A stretch of DNA of 64,000 bases from Candidatus Leptovillus affinis (GTDB lineage: Bacteria; Chloroflexota; Anaerolineae; Promineifilales; Promineifilaceae), in NCBI GenBank assembly GCA_016705235.1, contig JADIYP010000005.1, forward strand, positions 248,001-312,000. The letters are read 5' to 3'. Below, piece after piece: positions 44,286 to 52,807 of this stretch (positions are counted from its first letter, which is position 1; each line of letters begins with the position of its first letter). The position numbers were made by a program, and so were the translations under genes. The notes below the pieces were generated by a model that had not been told where the DNA came from, did no database searches, and saw only the letters and a program-made list of their open reading frames with translations.

Positions 44286-44470
44286 CAGCAATTCTCAATT
44301 TAGATCAGGCATTCGTGCGAACAGGGCAATTTCTTTGCAATTTAGGCTGAATTGTCATTCTGAGCGGAGTCTGCGGAGCGAAGAATCCCCATGTATTGGT
44401 CATTAGGGCTGAACGGGATGCTTCGGAGGACCTCAGCATGACATATTTCTAGTTAAATTGAGAATTCCTG
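44286..44470. mobile_element. MITE-like element, copy 1 (185 bp)
   Basis: It begins CAGCAATTCTCAATTTA and ends TAAATTGAGAATTCCTG, near-perfect 17-bp terminal inverted repeats. The 9-bp direct repeat GAGATTGGG stands on both sides (44277-44285 and 44471-44479). It encodes no transposase, so it would be moved by an enzyme from elsewhere. Confidence 0.92.
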
Positions 44471-44518
44471 GAGATTGGGGGAATTGCCCAGGCGATGCGC
44501 GCAGCACCTACCCGTTGA

Positions 44519-44553
44519 CCATCGAAAATCGAAAATCGACAATCGAAAATTGA
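44519..44553. repeat. Iterated ATCGAAA units
   Basis: ATCGAAAATCGAAAATCG followed by ACAATCGAAAATTG, about five near-copies of ATCGAAA, 60 bases before the glycosyltransferase start. The rest of the spacer 44160-44611 is the MITE-like element and AT-rich sequence. Confidence 0.7.
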
Positions 44554-44611
44554 CCACTGATGGTTAAAACCGGGTGGCAAGTTAAGCAGTTGTCGGTAGA
44601 ATCGGGCTGTT

Positions 44612-46981
44612 ATGAGTGAGCGACGACTGCTGGCCCTGATTTTAGGGCTGTTTATGGTATTGGGTGTGACATATGCGCTGACGACGCCAATCTTTGAGGC
44701 GTCTGACGAGCTGTGGCATTACCCGATGATTCAACACCTGGCGAACGGTAATCCACTGCCGGTGCAGGTGTTTGACCCAACGGCCGTTGGCCCCTGGAAA
44801 CAGGAAGCCAGCCAGCCGCCGTTGTACTATTACCTGGGCGCGGCGCTCACTTTCTGGATTGACACGTCGGACATGGCGCAGGTGCGCTGGCTGAATCCGC
44901 ACGTGGACAACGGCATTATCACGGCCGATGGCAACATCAATCTGGCCATCCACGACCCGGATTGGAGTCCGTGGCAGGGCACACTGCTGGCGGTGCGCAT
45001 CGTGCGCATTTTTTCGGTGTTTCTAAGCGCGGGCACGGTGCTGCTGACTTACCTCATTGCCAAGGCGGCGATCCCAAACCGGCCGGAGATTGCCTTGGGG
45101 GCAACGGCCGTAAACGCCTTTTTGCCCATGTTCCTCTTCATCAGCGGCGCGGTCAACAACGACAATCTGGCGATTTTGCTGGCATCGCTGGCCATCTGGC
45201 TGATGGTGCGGGCGCTGGCCGAATGCCGCTCGCCGCTTGCCGATTATCAGTTTCCGGCGATCAGGTATTGGCTGCTGCTGGGGGCGGTGATCGGGTTGGC
45301 CCTTCTGACGAAGGAAGGCACGTTTGCCCTGCTGCCACTGGCCTGGGGGACGATTTTTATGGCTTTATGGGCGTCGGCGGCAAGCGAAATGGGCGGCAAC
45401 GGCCGTCTCCTTTCCCTGCGCCAACTGGTCATCATCCTGGGCCGGTCTGTTTTGTATTTTGCCCTGCTCCTCATCCCGGTGCTGCTCATTGCCGGCTGGT
45501 GGTATTACCGCAATATCCAGTTATACGGTGATTTTTTGGGCTGGAATGCGTTCATTGCCGTGCTGGGTTCTCGCGCCAATCCCGCTTCGTTGGCCCAGCT
45601 TTGGGATGAGCGCGTGGGCTTTATGATGTCCTTTTGGGGCTTGTTTGGCGGCGTCAATGTGCCCATGCCCCTGTGGATTTACACCGTGCTGAATGGCGTG
45701 CTGGTCGCGGCCGTTGCCGGGTTTGGCGTGTATCTGGTTAAAGAAATTCGCGCGTGGCGATTAGAAACGGCCAACACGTTTACCAATCTGCACGCGTGGA
45801 TCGCCAATCTTTTGTATCTGGTTGCTTCCCGGTTTGGGCTGGTTGTGTGTCTGTTGTTTTCCCTGGCGGTGGTGTTTGGTCTGGTGCAGTGGGCGACGAC
45901 GACCTGGTCTTCCCAGGGGCGGCTGGTGTTTACGGCCGTTTCCGCCCTTTGCGTGCTTCTGGTTATTGGGCTGGCCGGCTGGCTGCCGCGCCGACCGGCG
46001 CGCTGGCTGGCTGGCGGGTTGGGCGGCTTTATGTTTAGCGTGGCAGCCCTGGCGCCCTGGCTGTGGATTCAGCCGGCGTACCGGCCGCCGCTTTTTGCGG
46101 CCCCGCCTGCCGGGGAAAGCGTGACTTTTGGCGACGCGCTGCGACTGGTAGGTTATACGGTGGAGGAAACGGCCGTTTCCCCCGGCGGCGAGGTGTGGGT
46201 GACGTTGGACTGGGAGGTTTTAGCGCCGATGGACCGCGACTGGAGCGTATTTGTGCATCTGAACGATCCGGTGTTGGGGCGGCCCATTGCCCAGCGGGAT
46301 ATGTATCCGGGGCAGGGCTTGCTGGCGACGCGGCTGCTGCAGCCTGGGCAGCGGATTGTCACGCGCTACCGGCTGGCTGTGCCGCCAACGGCCGTCGCTC
46401 CGGCCGATTTGCAGGTGGCGGTTGGGCTGTATGATTTTGCCACCTGCCCGGCGTGTGAGCGGTTGCCCATCACCGCCGCCGAGCAGCAGATCGTAGAATC
46501 TGACGCGGCGCAAATCGGCAGTGTGGCGTTAACGGCCGTGCCGGGCGCGTTTCCTAATCCGACTTCGGTTAATTTTGGCAACGAATTAGAGCTGGTTGGG
46601 TTTGAAGTTATGCCGCGACGGGCGCTGCCGGGCGAAACGGTGACGATGGTGGTATATTGGCGGGCGCAACGGCCGTTAAGCAAAAATTACACCTTCTTTG
46701 CCCAGGTAGTGGATGAGGACACGACGCGCTGGGCGGCGCAAGATTTGCCGCCGGAAAGCCAGCCATCCCCTACGTCGCAGTGGCCAGTTGGCGTGGCGCA
46801 GCCGGTGACGCTGACCCTCACGCTGGATGCAGAGACGCCGCCGGATGTGTACCCCATCATTTTAGGGGTGTATACCCTGGAAGAAGGGCAGTTTAGGCGG
46901 CTGCAGTTGGTGACGGCGAACGGCCGTATCACCCAGGATGACACCTTAACCCTGACGCCGCTCCGTGTGGACGAGAAATAG
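44612..46981 (+). CDS. Multi-pass GT-C-type glycosyltransferase (DUF2142/ArnT-like)
   Basis: A 789-residue membrane protein with about 10-12 helices in residues 1-480 and an external beta-rich half (about 490-789). The first external loop holds FEASDELWHYPMIQHLANG and QEASQPPLYYYLGA; the DE pair followed by QPPLYY is the catalytic-loop style of lipid-linked sugar transferases. FLPMFLFISGAVNNDNLAIL matches the same group. It probably transfers a sugar from polyprenyl phosphate to a surface polymer. No strong ribosome site precedes ATG 44612. Family level is good, substrate unknown. Confidence 0.78.
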   Translation: MSERRLLALILGLFMVLGVTYALTTPIFEASDELWHYPMIQHLANGNPLPVQVFDPTAVGPWKQEASQPPLYYYLGAALTFWIDTSDMAQVRWLNPHVDNGIITADGNINLAIHDPDWSPWQGTLLAVRIVRIFSVFLSAGTVLLTYLIAKAAIPNRPEIALGATAVNAFLPMFLFISGAVNNDNLAILLASLAIWLMVRALAECRSPLADYQFPAIRYWLLLGAVIGLALLTKEGTFALLPLAWGTIFMALWASAASEMGGNGRLLSLRQLVIILGRSVLYFALLLIPVLLIAGWWYYRNIQLYGDFLGWNAFIAVLGSRANPASLAQLWDERVGFMMSFWGLFGGVNVPMPLWIYTVLNGVLVAAVAGFGVYLVKEIRAWRLETANTFTNLHAWIANLLYLVASRFGLVVCLLFSLAVVFGLVQWATTTWSSQGRLVFTAVSALCVLLVIGLAGWLPRRPARWLAGGLGGFMFSVAALAPWLWIQPAYRPPLFAAPPAGESVTFGDALRLVGYTVEETAVSPGGEVWVTLDWEVLAPMDRDWSVFVHLNDPVLGRPIAQRDMYPGQGLLATRLLQPGQRIVTRYRLAVPPTAVAPADLQVAVGLYDFATCPACERLPITAAEQQIVESDAAQIGSVALTAVPGAFPNPTSVNFGNELELVGFEVMPRRALPGETVTMVVYWRAQRPLSKNYTFFAQVVDEDTTRWAAQDLPPESQPSPTSQWPVGVAQPVTLTLTLDAETPPDVYPIILGVYTLEEGQFRRLQLVTANGRITQDDTLTLTPLRVDEK

Positions 46982-47077
46982 CCTCGTCGTAACCATTCAC
47001 CCTAAGGATTTGCTCTGGAATAAGGAGTCCGTTTGGACCTGAAACCCTTAGGGCCTTTCCATTCAAAGGAGAAAAAA

Positions 47078-48175
47078 ATGAATCCTCTGGTAGAATTACA
47101 CGCCTTCGGGCAAAGCTTTTGGTACGACAATATTCGGCGCAAGTTGTTGCAAGATGGCACGCTGGCGCGCCTGATTGCCGAAGATGGCCTGCGCGGCATG
47201 ACCTCTAATCCCTCCATTTTTGAGAAAGCGATTGGTGGCAGCGATGATTATGACAACCAGATGAAGCAGTTGGCCGCCGAGGGCGCAGACACAACGGCCG
47301 TCTACGAAGCCCTGGCCATTGCCGATATTCAGGCCGCTTGTGACTTGTTTGCAACGTTGTACGTGGCCTCGGAGCGCGGGGATGGGTACGTGAGCCTGGA
47401 AGTGTCGCCGTATCTCGCGCGTGACACGGAAGGCACGGTGGTGGAGGCGCGGCGGTTGTTTACGGCCGTCAACCGCCCCAATCTGATGATCAAAGTTCCG
47501 GCGACGCCGCAAGGCATTCCGGCCATTCGCCAGCTCATTGGCGAGGGCATCAATGTGAATGTGACCCTGATGTTTAGCCTGGCCCATTACGAAGCGGTGG
47601 CCAATGCCTACATCGACGGTCTGCGCCATCTGGCGGCGGCCGGCGGCGACCTGCGAAAGGTGGCTTCGGTGGCCTCTTTCTTTGTCAGCCGCGTCGATTC
47701 GGCCGTAGACGCGCAGTTAGAACAGATGGATGTTCCGGCGGCAAACGAGTTGATGGGCAAAACGGCCGTAGCCAACTGCAAAATTGTCTATCAACGGTTC
47801 ATAGAATTATTCCACGGGGATGGTTTTGCCACTCTGGCGGCGGGCGGCGCGGCCGTGCAGCGGTTGTTGTGGGCTTCTACCAGCGCCAAAAACCCGAACT
47901 ACTCGCCGACCATGTACGTAGACGAGTTGATTGGACCGCAGACAGTTTCCACGATTCCGCCGAATACGGTCGATGCATTTCGGGCGCACGGCCGTGTGGC
48001 CAACACCCTGGAGCAAGACGTGCCCGCCGCCCAGGCTGTCCTGGCTGGAGTGGCCGGCCTGGGCATCGACCTCAGCGCCGTCACTGAGCAGCTTCAGACA
48101 GAAGGCGTAGACGCTTTTGCCCATTCTTTTGGGCAGTTGATGGACACCATCGTCACCAAACGGAGCGCACTTTAA
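47078..48175 (+). CDS. tal: Transaldolase
   Basis: A 365-residue enzyme of the non-oxidative pentose phosphate pathway that moves a dihydroxyacetone unit between sugar phosphates. GLRGMTSNPSIFEKAI, LEVSPYLARDTEGTV and LMIKVPATPQGIPAIRQL with the Schiff-base Lys are diagnostic; VASFFVSRVDSAVD and the WASTSAKNPNYSPTMYVDEL end follow. Length fits the longer (TalAB-like) class. ATG 47078 has AAAGGAG upstream. The stop codon lies in the 9-bp target duplication of the element inserted at 48181, so the insertion left the gene intact. Confidence 0.95.
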   Translation: MNPLVELHAFGQSFWYDNIRRKLLQDGTLARLIAEDGLRGMTSNPSIFEKAIGGSDDYDNQMKQLAAEGADTTAVYEALAIADIQAACDLFATLYVASERGDGYVSLEVSPYLARDTEGTVVEARRLFTAVNRPNLMIKVPATPQGIPAIRQLIGEGINVNVTLMFSLAHYEAVANAYIDGLRHLAAAGGDLRKVASVASFFVSRVDSAVDAQLEQMDVPAANELMGKTAVANCKIVYQRFIELFHGDGFATLAAGGAAVQRLLWASTSAKNPNYSPTMYVDELIGPQTVSTIPPNTVDAFRAHGRVANTLEQDVPAAQAVLAGVAGLGIDLSAVTEQLQTEGVDAFAHSFGQLMDTIVTKRSAL

Positions 48176-48180
48176 ATTGC

Positions 48181-48380
48181 CAGCAATTCTCAATTTAACC
48201 AGAAATGTGTCATGCTGAGAGCCTGTGCTGAGGCCGCCGAAGCATCCTCCGAAGCATCTCCTTCTTCTGGTGGAGCGGGATGCTTCGCTCCGAAGACTCC
48301 GCTCAGCATGACAGTTCAGCGTAAATTGCAAAGAAATTACCTTGTTCGCACGAATGCCTGATCTAAATTGAGAATTCCTG
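48181..48380. mobile_element. MITE-like element, copy 2 (200 bp)
   Basis: Same ends as copy 1 (CAGCAATTCTCAATTTA ... TAAATTGAGAATTCCTG). The 9-bp direct repeat TTAAATTGC flanks it (48172-48180 and 48381-48389). The internal part is in the opposite sense to copy 1 and the centre differs (GAAGCATCTCC and GGAGCGGGATGC arms). Confidence 0.92.
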
Positions 48381-48385
48381 TTAAA

Positions 48386-48414
48386 TTGCGACCCCTCTGG
48401 GCATATGCTACAAT
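48386..48414 (+). promoter_or_regulatory. Promoter of the CNB-domain gene, abutting the element
   Basis: TTGCGA (48386-48391), 17 bases, TACAAT (48409-48414) preceded by TGC. The -35 box begins inside the 3' copy of the target duplication, 6 bases from the element end. Confidence 0.5.
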
Positions 48415-48450
48415 CTTTGGCCAACCCAAACGCAGTGAAGGTAATAAAAC

Positions 48451-48963
48451 ATGCAACCAAGTATTGTCGCTAATCTGGCGGTAACTGAAATTTTCGATAA
48501 TTTTACGCCGACCCAGTTAGAGTTGGTGGCCGCAATTTGCGAGCCAGGAGCCTATAAAAAAGGGGATGTTCTGATCCGCGAATACGAAAAAACAAGCGCG
48601 TTGTACGTTATTGCGCGGGGGAGCGTGGAGATTTTTGTCAGCGCCGATGTGGTGGGCGAGCATGTGCCGCCCGGCTCGGAAGAAGTTCGCCTAACTGAGC
48701 TGCGCCAGGGGCAGGTGACGGGCGAGGTGGCATTGGTAGACCAGGGAACACGGTCAGCTACGGTGCGCGTGAACCGGGATGACACGTATCTGCTGAAAAT
48801 TTCCCGTCAGCGCTTGATGCTTTTGTGTGATACGTACCCGGAATTGGGGTACAAGTTGATGAAAAATTTGGCCGCCGATCTGGCGTTTAAGATTCGCAAC
48901 ACAGATTTGACCGTGCGGCAGTTGCAGTTGATGTTAACCCAATCGAATAAACGCGAATCCTGA
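48451..48963 (+). CDS. Cyclic nucleotide-binding domain protein
   Basis: A 170-residue single-domain protein. IFDNFTPTQLELVAAICEPGAYKKGDVLIRE and LYVIARGSVEIFV form the CNB beta-roll; GEVALVDQGTRSATVRV is the phosphate-binding cassette, where Arg of the usual RSA(T/S)V is kept. No helix-turn-helix follows, so it is a sensor or scaffold rather than a CRP-type activator. GAAGG lies upstream of ATG 48451. Partner unknown. Confidence 0.85.
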   Translation: MQPSIVANLAVTEIFDNFTPTQLELVAAICEPGAYKKGDVLIREYEKTSALYVIARGSVEIFVSADVVGEHVPPGSEEVRLTELRQGQVTGEVALVDQGTRSATVRVNRDDTYLLKISRQRLMLLCDTYPELGYKLMKNLAADLAFKIRNTDLTVRQLQLMLTQSNKRES

Positions 48964-49093
48964 TCGCCAGATGAAATGGTTTAGGCGGCGAACCAGGCCC
49001 AGGCAGGAACGGCCGTTCTCTTTTTTAGACTGATCGCATGAAGAGGCGAACGGCCGTGCGCAAACCGCCTCCAGCTACGCCCTCGGAAGAGTC

Positions 49094-50221
49094 ATGAAAG
49101 CGGAAATAGTCAGCATCGGCACAAAACATCTTCTGGGTGATGTACTGGACACAAATTCTGCCTACATTTCACGCAGCTTACAAGAAATCGGCGCGGAACT
49201 CATTTATAAAGTTACCGTTGGCGACAATCTCGAGCATATCGCCGCCGCCTTGCGCATTGCCCTGGCGCGCGCCGATCTGGTGCTGACAACCGGCGGCCTG
49301 GGCGATCAGGCGCGCGATTTTACCCGACAGGCCGTAGCCGTTACCACTTACGCCTCTCTCAATCCCTTGACCCAAGAGCTGGAAGGCAGCATCGTTTTAG
49401 GCAGTCAGTCGCCTGGATTTGCCGGCTTTATCCTGGAAAACTTGCCCGGCATGTTGGTTTGTTTGCCCGGCAGCCGCCGGGAAATGGCTTATTTGCTGGA
49501 AACCGAAGTGTTTCCCTACCTGCGTGCCAGAGCCAGGCTCAAATCTGGCATGCTCATTTTGCGCACGGTGGGAGTTATGGAAAGCAGCCTGCGCCAACAG
49601 CTTGCGGACCTCCCCCTGGCGCCCAATCAATGGATCGGCTTTGATTCATTTGCCGGGCAGTCTAATATCCGTCTGCGGGTGATGGCCGACACGGAGGCCG
49701 ATATTCAGGTGCAGTTGGGCATGCTGCGCAGCACCATTTTGCTGCGGTTGGGGGACCATGTATTTGGACAAGATAAAGATCGGCTGGAGGCTGTTATTTT
49801 GGCGATGTTGATCAAGGGTGGGTATCGGGTGTCTGTGGCTGAGTGCCATACCGATCATGCGCTTTCCCGCCTGCTCTTGTCCGATACGGCCGTTGCCGAC
49901 GCCATCTTACCCCTGCCAGTAGAATCCGAAATTGATCTGGCCAACGCCTTACATATAGAGCCGCCCGCACCGACCACTACCATGACCCAATGGTGCCGCG
50001 CGGCCGCTGAAGAAATGGTGCGCAAAACGGCCGTAAACCTTGGCCTCCTTGTGTATAATGATAGGACGCCCGGCGGCGTGCAGTTAAGCGTTTATCTCGC
50101 TTCGGCGCAAGGCGTATCTGTAACCCAGCGCTCCTTTGGCGGTCATCCGGAAAATATTAACCAGTGGGCCTGCACGCTGGGGCTGGCGCATTTACACCGT
50201 TGGCTCCTGGCGCATCCCTGA
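49094..50221 (+). CDS. CinA-like protein with altered active-site motifs
   Basis: A 375-residue homologue of CinA, whose N-terminal half is a MoaB-like pyrophosphatase and C-terminal half an NMN deamidase. The first half reads SIGTKHLLGDVLDTNSAYISR and LVLTTGGLGDQARDFTRQAV, where the usual GGLGPTxDDxT is changed. The C-terminal half shows VSVAECHTDHALSRLL in place of the usual ESCTGG serine motif, so deamidase activity is doubtful. LVYNDRTPGGVQLSVYLA resembles the family end. It begins a run of plus-strand genes to miaA. Likely a divergent or non-catalytic member. Confidence 0.75.
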   Translation: MKAEIVSIGTKHLLGDVLDTNSAYISRSLQEIGAELIYKVTVGDNLEHIAAALRIALARADLVLTTGGLGDQARDFTRQAVAVTTYASLNPLTQELEGSIVLGSQSPGFAGFILENLPGMLVCLPGSRREMAYLLETEVFPYLRARARLKSGMLILRTVGVMESSLRQQLADLPLAPNQWIGFDSFAGQSNIRLRVMADTEADIQVQLGMLRSTILLRLGDHVFGQDKDRLEAVILAMLIKGGYRVSVAECHTDHALSRLLLSDTAVADAILPLPVESEIDLANALHIEPPAPTTTMTQWCRAAAEEMVRKTAVNLGLLVYNDRTPGGVQLSVYLASAQGVSVTQRSFGGHPENINQWACTLGLAHLHRWLLAHP

Positions 50222-50341
50222 ACGCAAATTTCTACCAATAGCCCCCATCTGACAGCCGGCAGCCGCTAGAAGAAACGGCCAAAATCTGAGCCGGTTGGCA
50301 GCCGGCGCACCCGTGGCCGCTGCGATAGGGGGGATTTCTCA

Positions 50342-51505
50342 ATGGACGCATTAATTCTTTATGTATCGATTGGTTCCGGGCATCGGCGTGCAGCCGAGGT
50401 CTTGGCCGAAACATTTACCCGGCAGGTTGGCTGGACATGTCTTCCCGTAGACGTGTTAACCCTTGTTTGGTCGGGTCTGCCCAGTCTGGCAAATAATATG
50501 AATGCCTGGCTGTTAAAATTGGCGGCTTCGTTTTATGAACATTACTGGGGCGATCACGAAGCGTTAAGCGCATTGGATAAGGTATTGGGGCTTACCAACA
50601 TGGTGGGGTTGATGCGCGAACTGGCAGCCAAACATCAACCGGCCGTTTTTGTGTGTACCCATGCCCTGCCGGCCCGTATCTTGAGCCTGTTGTGGTTGAA
50701 AGACGGCCGTTCCCAACCCACCATCAACGTAGCCACCGATTTTATGGTGAATGGTCTTTGGCCGGTGGAGCGCATGTCGGCTTTTGTTGTAGCATCCGAG
50801 GCGGCGCGCGCCCGTCTGGTTAGACGAGGCTATCCGACGCAGCACATTCACGCGCTGGGCATTCCGGTTGCGGCGCATTTTGCCACGCAGGCTGAATCGC
50901 AAACCCGCATAAGGAGCCGTTTGGGTTTGGCCAACAAGCCCACGCTGCTGGCGATTACCGGCAGCCTGCACAATGAACCCTATGTGCAATCTGCCCGCGT
51001 GATGAGCGAGTTGTTTGCGTTGTGGGGGAGTGAGGAAACGGCCGTTTCCCCCCATGCAGACTTGCAAATCGTGGTCATTACCGGCCGGAATCGAGAAAAT
51101 CTCCTTATCTTGCAAAGTCTGGTGCAACGCCTCCCCTGGCCGGTGACGCTGCTTCCGTTTGTGGACAACATCGGCGAGTGGATGGTGGCCAGCGATTTAA
51201 TGGTAACGAAGCCCGGCGGCGTTACGACCGCCGAGGCATTGAGCTGCGCCGTGCCCATGCTGCTGCTGGGCATTGGCCCAGGCCAGGAACAGGCCAACGC
51301 CGATTTGCTGGTAAATGAAGGGTGCGCCGTGATCGGCGCGAAAGAAACCGCCATTTTGGGAGCGCAAATTTTGCGCTTACTCGGCGATGATGAGCGGTTG
51401 GCGCAGATGCGCGCCGCCTGTTGGGGGCTGGCACGGCCGGATGCGGCCCAAGAAATCGCCCGGCTGGCGCAGTGCGTGGCGCAGGCAGAAACCATCTATG
51501 AATGA
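50342..51505 (+). CDS. Glycolipid glycosyltransferase, MGDG synthase/UgtP family
   Basis: A 387-residue GT28-type transferase. LILYVSIGSGHRRAAEVLAE is the N-terminal G-S-G-H-R loop, INVATDFMVNGLW the mid motif, and VTKPGGVTTAEALSCAVPMLLL the nucleotide-sugar site; GPGQEQANADLLV follows. These enzymes add glucose or galactose to diacylglycerol to make membrane glycolipids. The 120-base spacer upstream contains GCAGCCGGC inverted arms but no recognised element. It overlaps yraN by 8 bases. Confidence 0.9.
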   Translation: MDALILYVSIGSGHRRAAEVLAETFTRQVGWTCLPVDVLTLVWSGLPSLANNMNAWLLKLAASFYEHYWGDHEALSALDKVLGLTNMVGLMRELAAKHQPAVFVCTHALPARILSLLWLKDGRSQPTINVATDFMVNGLWPVERMSAFVVASEAARARLVRRGYPTQHIHALGIPVAAHFATQAESQTRIRSRLGLANKPTLLAITGSLHNEPYVQSARVMSELFALWGSEETAVSPHADLQIVVITGRNRENLLILQSLVQRLPWPVTLLPFVDNIGEWMVASDLMVTKPGGVTTAEALSCAVPMLLLGIGPGQEQANADLLVNEGCAVIGAKETAILGAQILRLLGDDERLAQMRAACWGLARPDAAQEIARLAQCVAQAETIYE

Positions 51506-51863
51506 ACGGCAAACTTTAGGGCGCTGGGGCGAATCGCTGGCGGCCATACACCTGGAAGCCAAGGGCTATCAGATCGTTACCCGCAATTGGCGCTGCCAGT
51601 ATGGGGAAGTTGATCTGGTGGCCAAAACAGGCGCGGAATGGGTTTTTGTGGAAGTTAAAACGCGGCGCGGCCAGACGATGGGCGCGCCGGAAGAAGCGCT
51701 GACGGCCGTTAAGCAGCGCAAAATGGTGGCCGTAGCCGAAGAATATCTGCTGGCGCATGATCTGGATGCCGACTGGCGGGTGGACCTGGTGGCGGTGGAA
51801 TTAGATACCTCCGGCAAGCTGCTGCGCTGCGACCATATTCCCAATGTGGTGTTGGGGTGGTGA
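51498..51863 (+). CDS. yraN: YraN/UPF0102 family nuclease-like protein
   Basis: A 121-residue protein with the PD-(D/E)xK nuclease-like core of UPF0102: GRWGESLAAIHLEAKGYQIV, NWRCQYGEVDLVAK and WVFVEVKTRRG (EVK). Proteins of this group are usually encoded near rnhB or trm genes; here it precedes miaA and overlaps it by 7 bases. Function in DNA processing is suspected for the family but unproven. Confidence 0.9.
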   Translation: MNERQTLGRWGESLAAIHLEAKGYQIVTRNWRCQYGEVDLVAKTGAEWVFVEVKTRRGQTMGAPEEALTAVKQRKMVAVAEEYLLAHDLDADWRVDLVAVELDTSGKLLRCDHIPNVVLGW

Positions 51864-52807
51864 GGCTGCCGGTGGGAGAAAGACGAGGCCAGGGCACACC
51901 GCTGGCGCTGGTGCTGGTGGGGCCAACGGCCGTTGGCAAGACGGCTCTCTCGCTGCAAATTGCCCGGCGTTGGGATGGAGAAATCATTTCCGCCGACTCG
52001 CGGCTTTTTTACCGTGGCATGGATATTGGCACGGCCAAACCCTCCGCAGCGGAGCGGGCGGCGGCGACCCACCACCTGATCGACCTGTGCGATCCGGATG
52101 AGACGGTGACGCTGGGAGCGTATCAACAGGCGGCGTATGCTGCCATTGAGGCGGTGTGGGCAAACGGCCGTTTGCCCATTCTGGTTGGTGGCACCGGCCA
52201 ATATGTGAGGGCGGTCGTCGAAGGGTGGGGGATTCCGCGCGTGGCTCCCCAGCCAGACCTGCGCGCCGCGCTGGAGGCTGTTGGCGGCCCGGAACTGGCG
52301 CGGTGGCTGGCGGTCCTGGACCCTGAAGCGGCGGCGCGCATGGATGCGCGAAATGTGCGCCGGGTGATCCGCGCTCTGGAAGTGACGCTGGTGACCGGAC
52401 GGCCGATCTCGGAATTGCAGCGCAAAACCCCGCCGCCTTATGCGTTTTGCCAGATTGGGCTGACGCGGAGCCGGGAATCGTTGTACCGGCGGATTGATGC
52501 GCGGGTGGATGAGATGATGGCAGCCGGGTTATTGGCCGAATTGATTGCGCTGCGGGAGATGGGTTACGGCCGTTCGCTGCCGTCGATGAGTGGTTTGGGG
52601 TATCAGCAGTTGGGCGCGTATCTGGACGGGGAAATGGGCCTGGAGGAGGCGGTGGAGCGAATTAAGTTTGAAACGCACCGTTTTGCCCGGCAGCAGGGAA
52701 CCTGGTTTCGGCTGGATGATCCGGCGATTGCCTGGTTTGATATGGATGCGGCGGGGGTGGAAACGGCCGTGCAAGCTCACCTTACGCGCTGGCTGGCCGG
52801 GGATTAA
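51857..52807 (+). CDS. miaA: tRNA dimethylallyltransferase
   Basis: A 316-residue enzyme that adds a dimethylallyl group to A37 of tRNAs reading UNN codons. LVLVGPTAVGKTALSLQIA is the P-loop, GEIISADSRLFYRGMDIGTAKP the substrate loop, HHLIDLCDPDETVTLGAY and VGGTGQYVRAVVEGW follow. The start is a GTG at 51857 or 51860 within the yraN end; GTG 51872 is also possible. Its stop overlaps the stop of the converging kinase gene in a shared TTAA. Confidence 0.95.
   Translation: MVRLPVGERRGQGTPLALVLVGPTAVGKTALSLQIARRWDGEIISADSRLFYRGMDIGTAKPSAAERAAATHHLIDLCDPDETVTLGAYQQAAYAAIEAVWANGRLPILVGGTGQYVRAVVEGWGIPRVAPQPDLRAALEAVGGPELARWLAVLDPEAAARMDARNVRRVIRALEVTLVTGRPISELQRKTPPPYAFCQIGLTRSRESLYRRIDARVDEMMAAGLLAELIALREMGYGRSLPSMSGLGYQQLGAYLDGEMGLEEAVERIKFETHRFARQQGTWFRLDDPAIAWFDMDAAGVETAVQAHLTRWLAGD

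Noticed and set aside
49038..49097. A 19-codon frame overlapping the cinA-like start
   Set aside because: There is no ribosome site, and its content comes from an ACGGCCGT octamer and Pro codons. Probably chance.
50222..50341. GCAGCCGGC arms before the glycolipid transferase gene as a possible riboswitch
   Set aside because: The pairing is short and GC-rich, and no conserved riboswitch core is visible.
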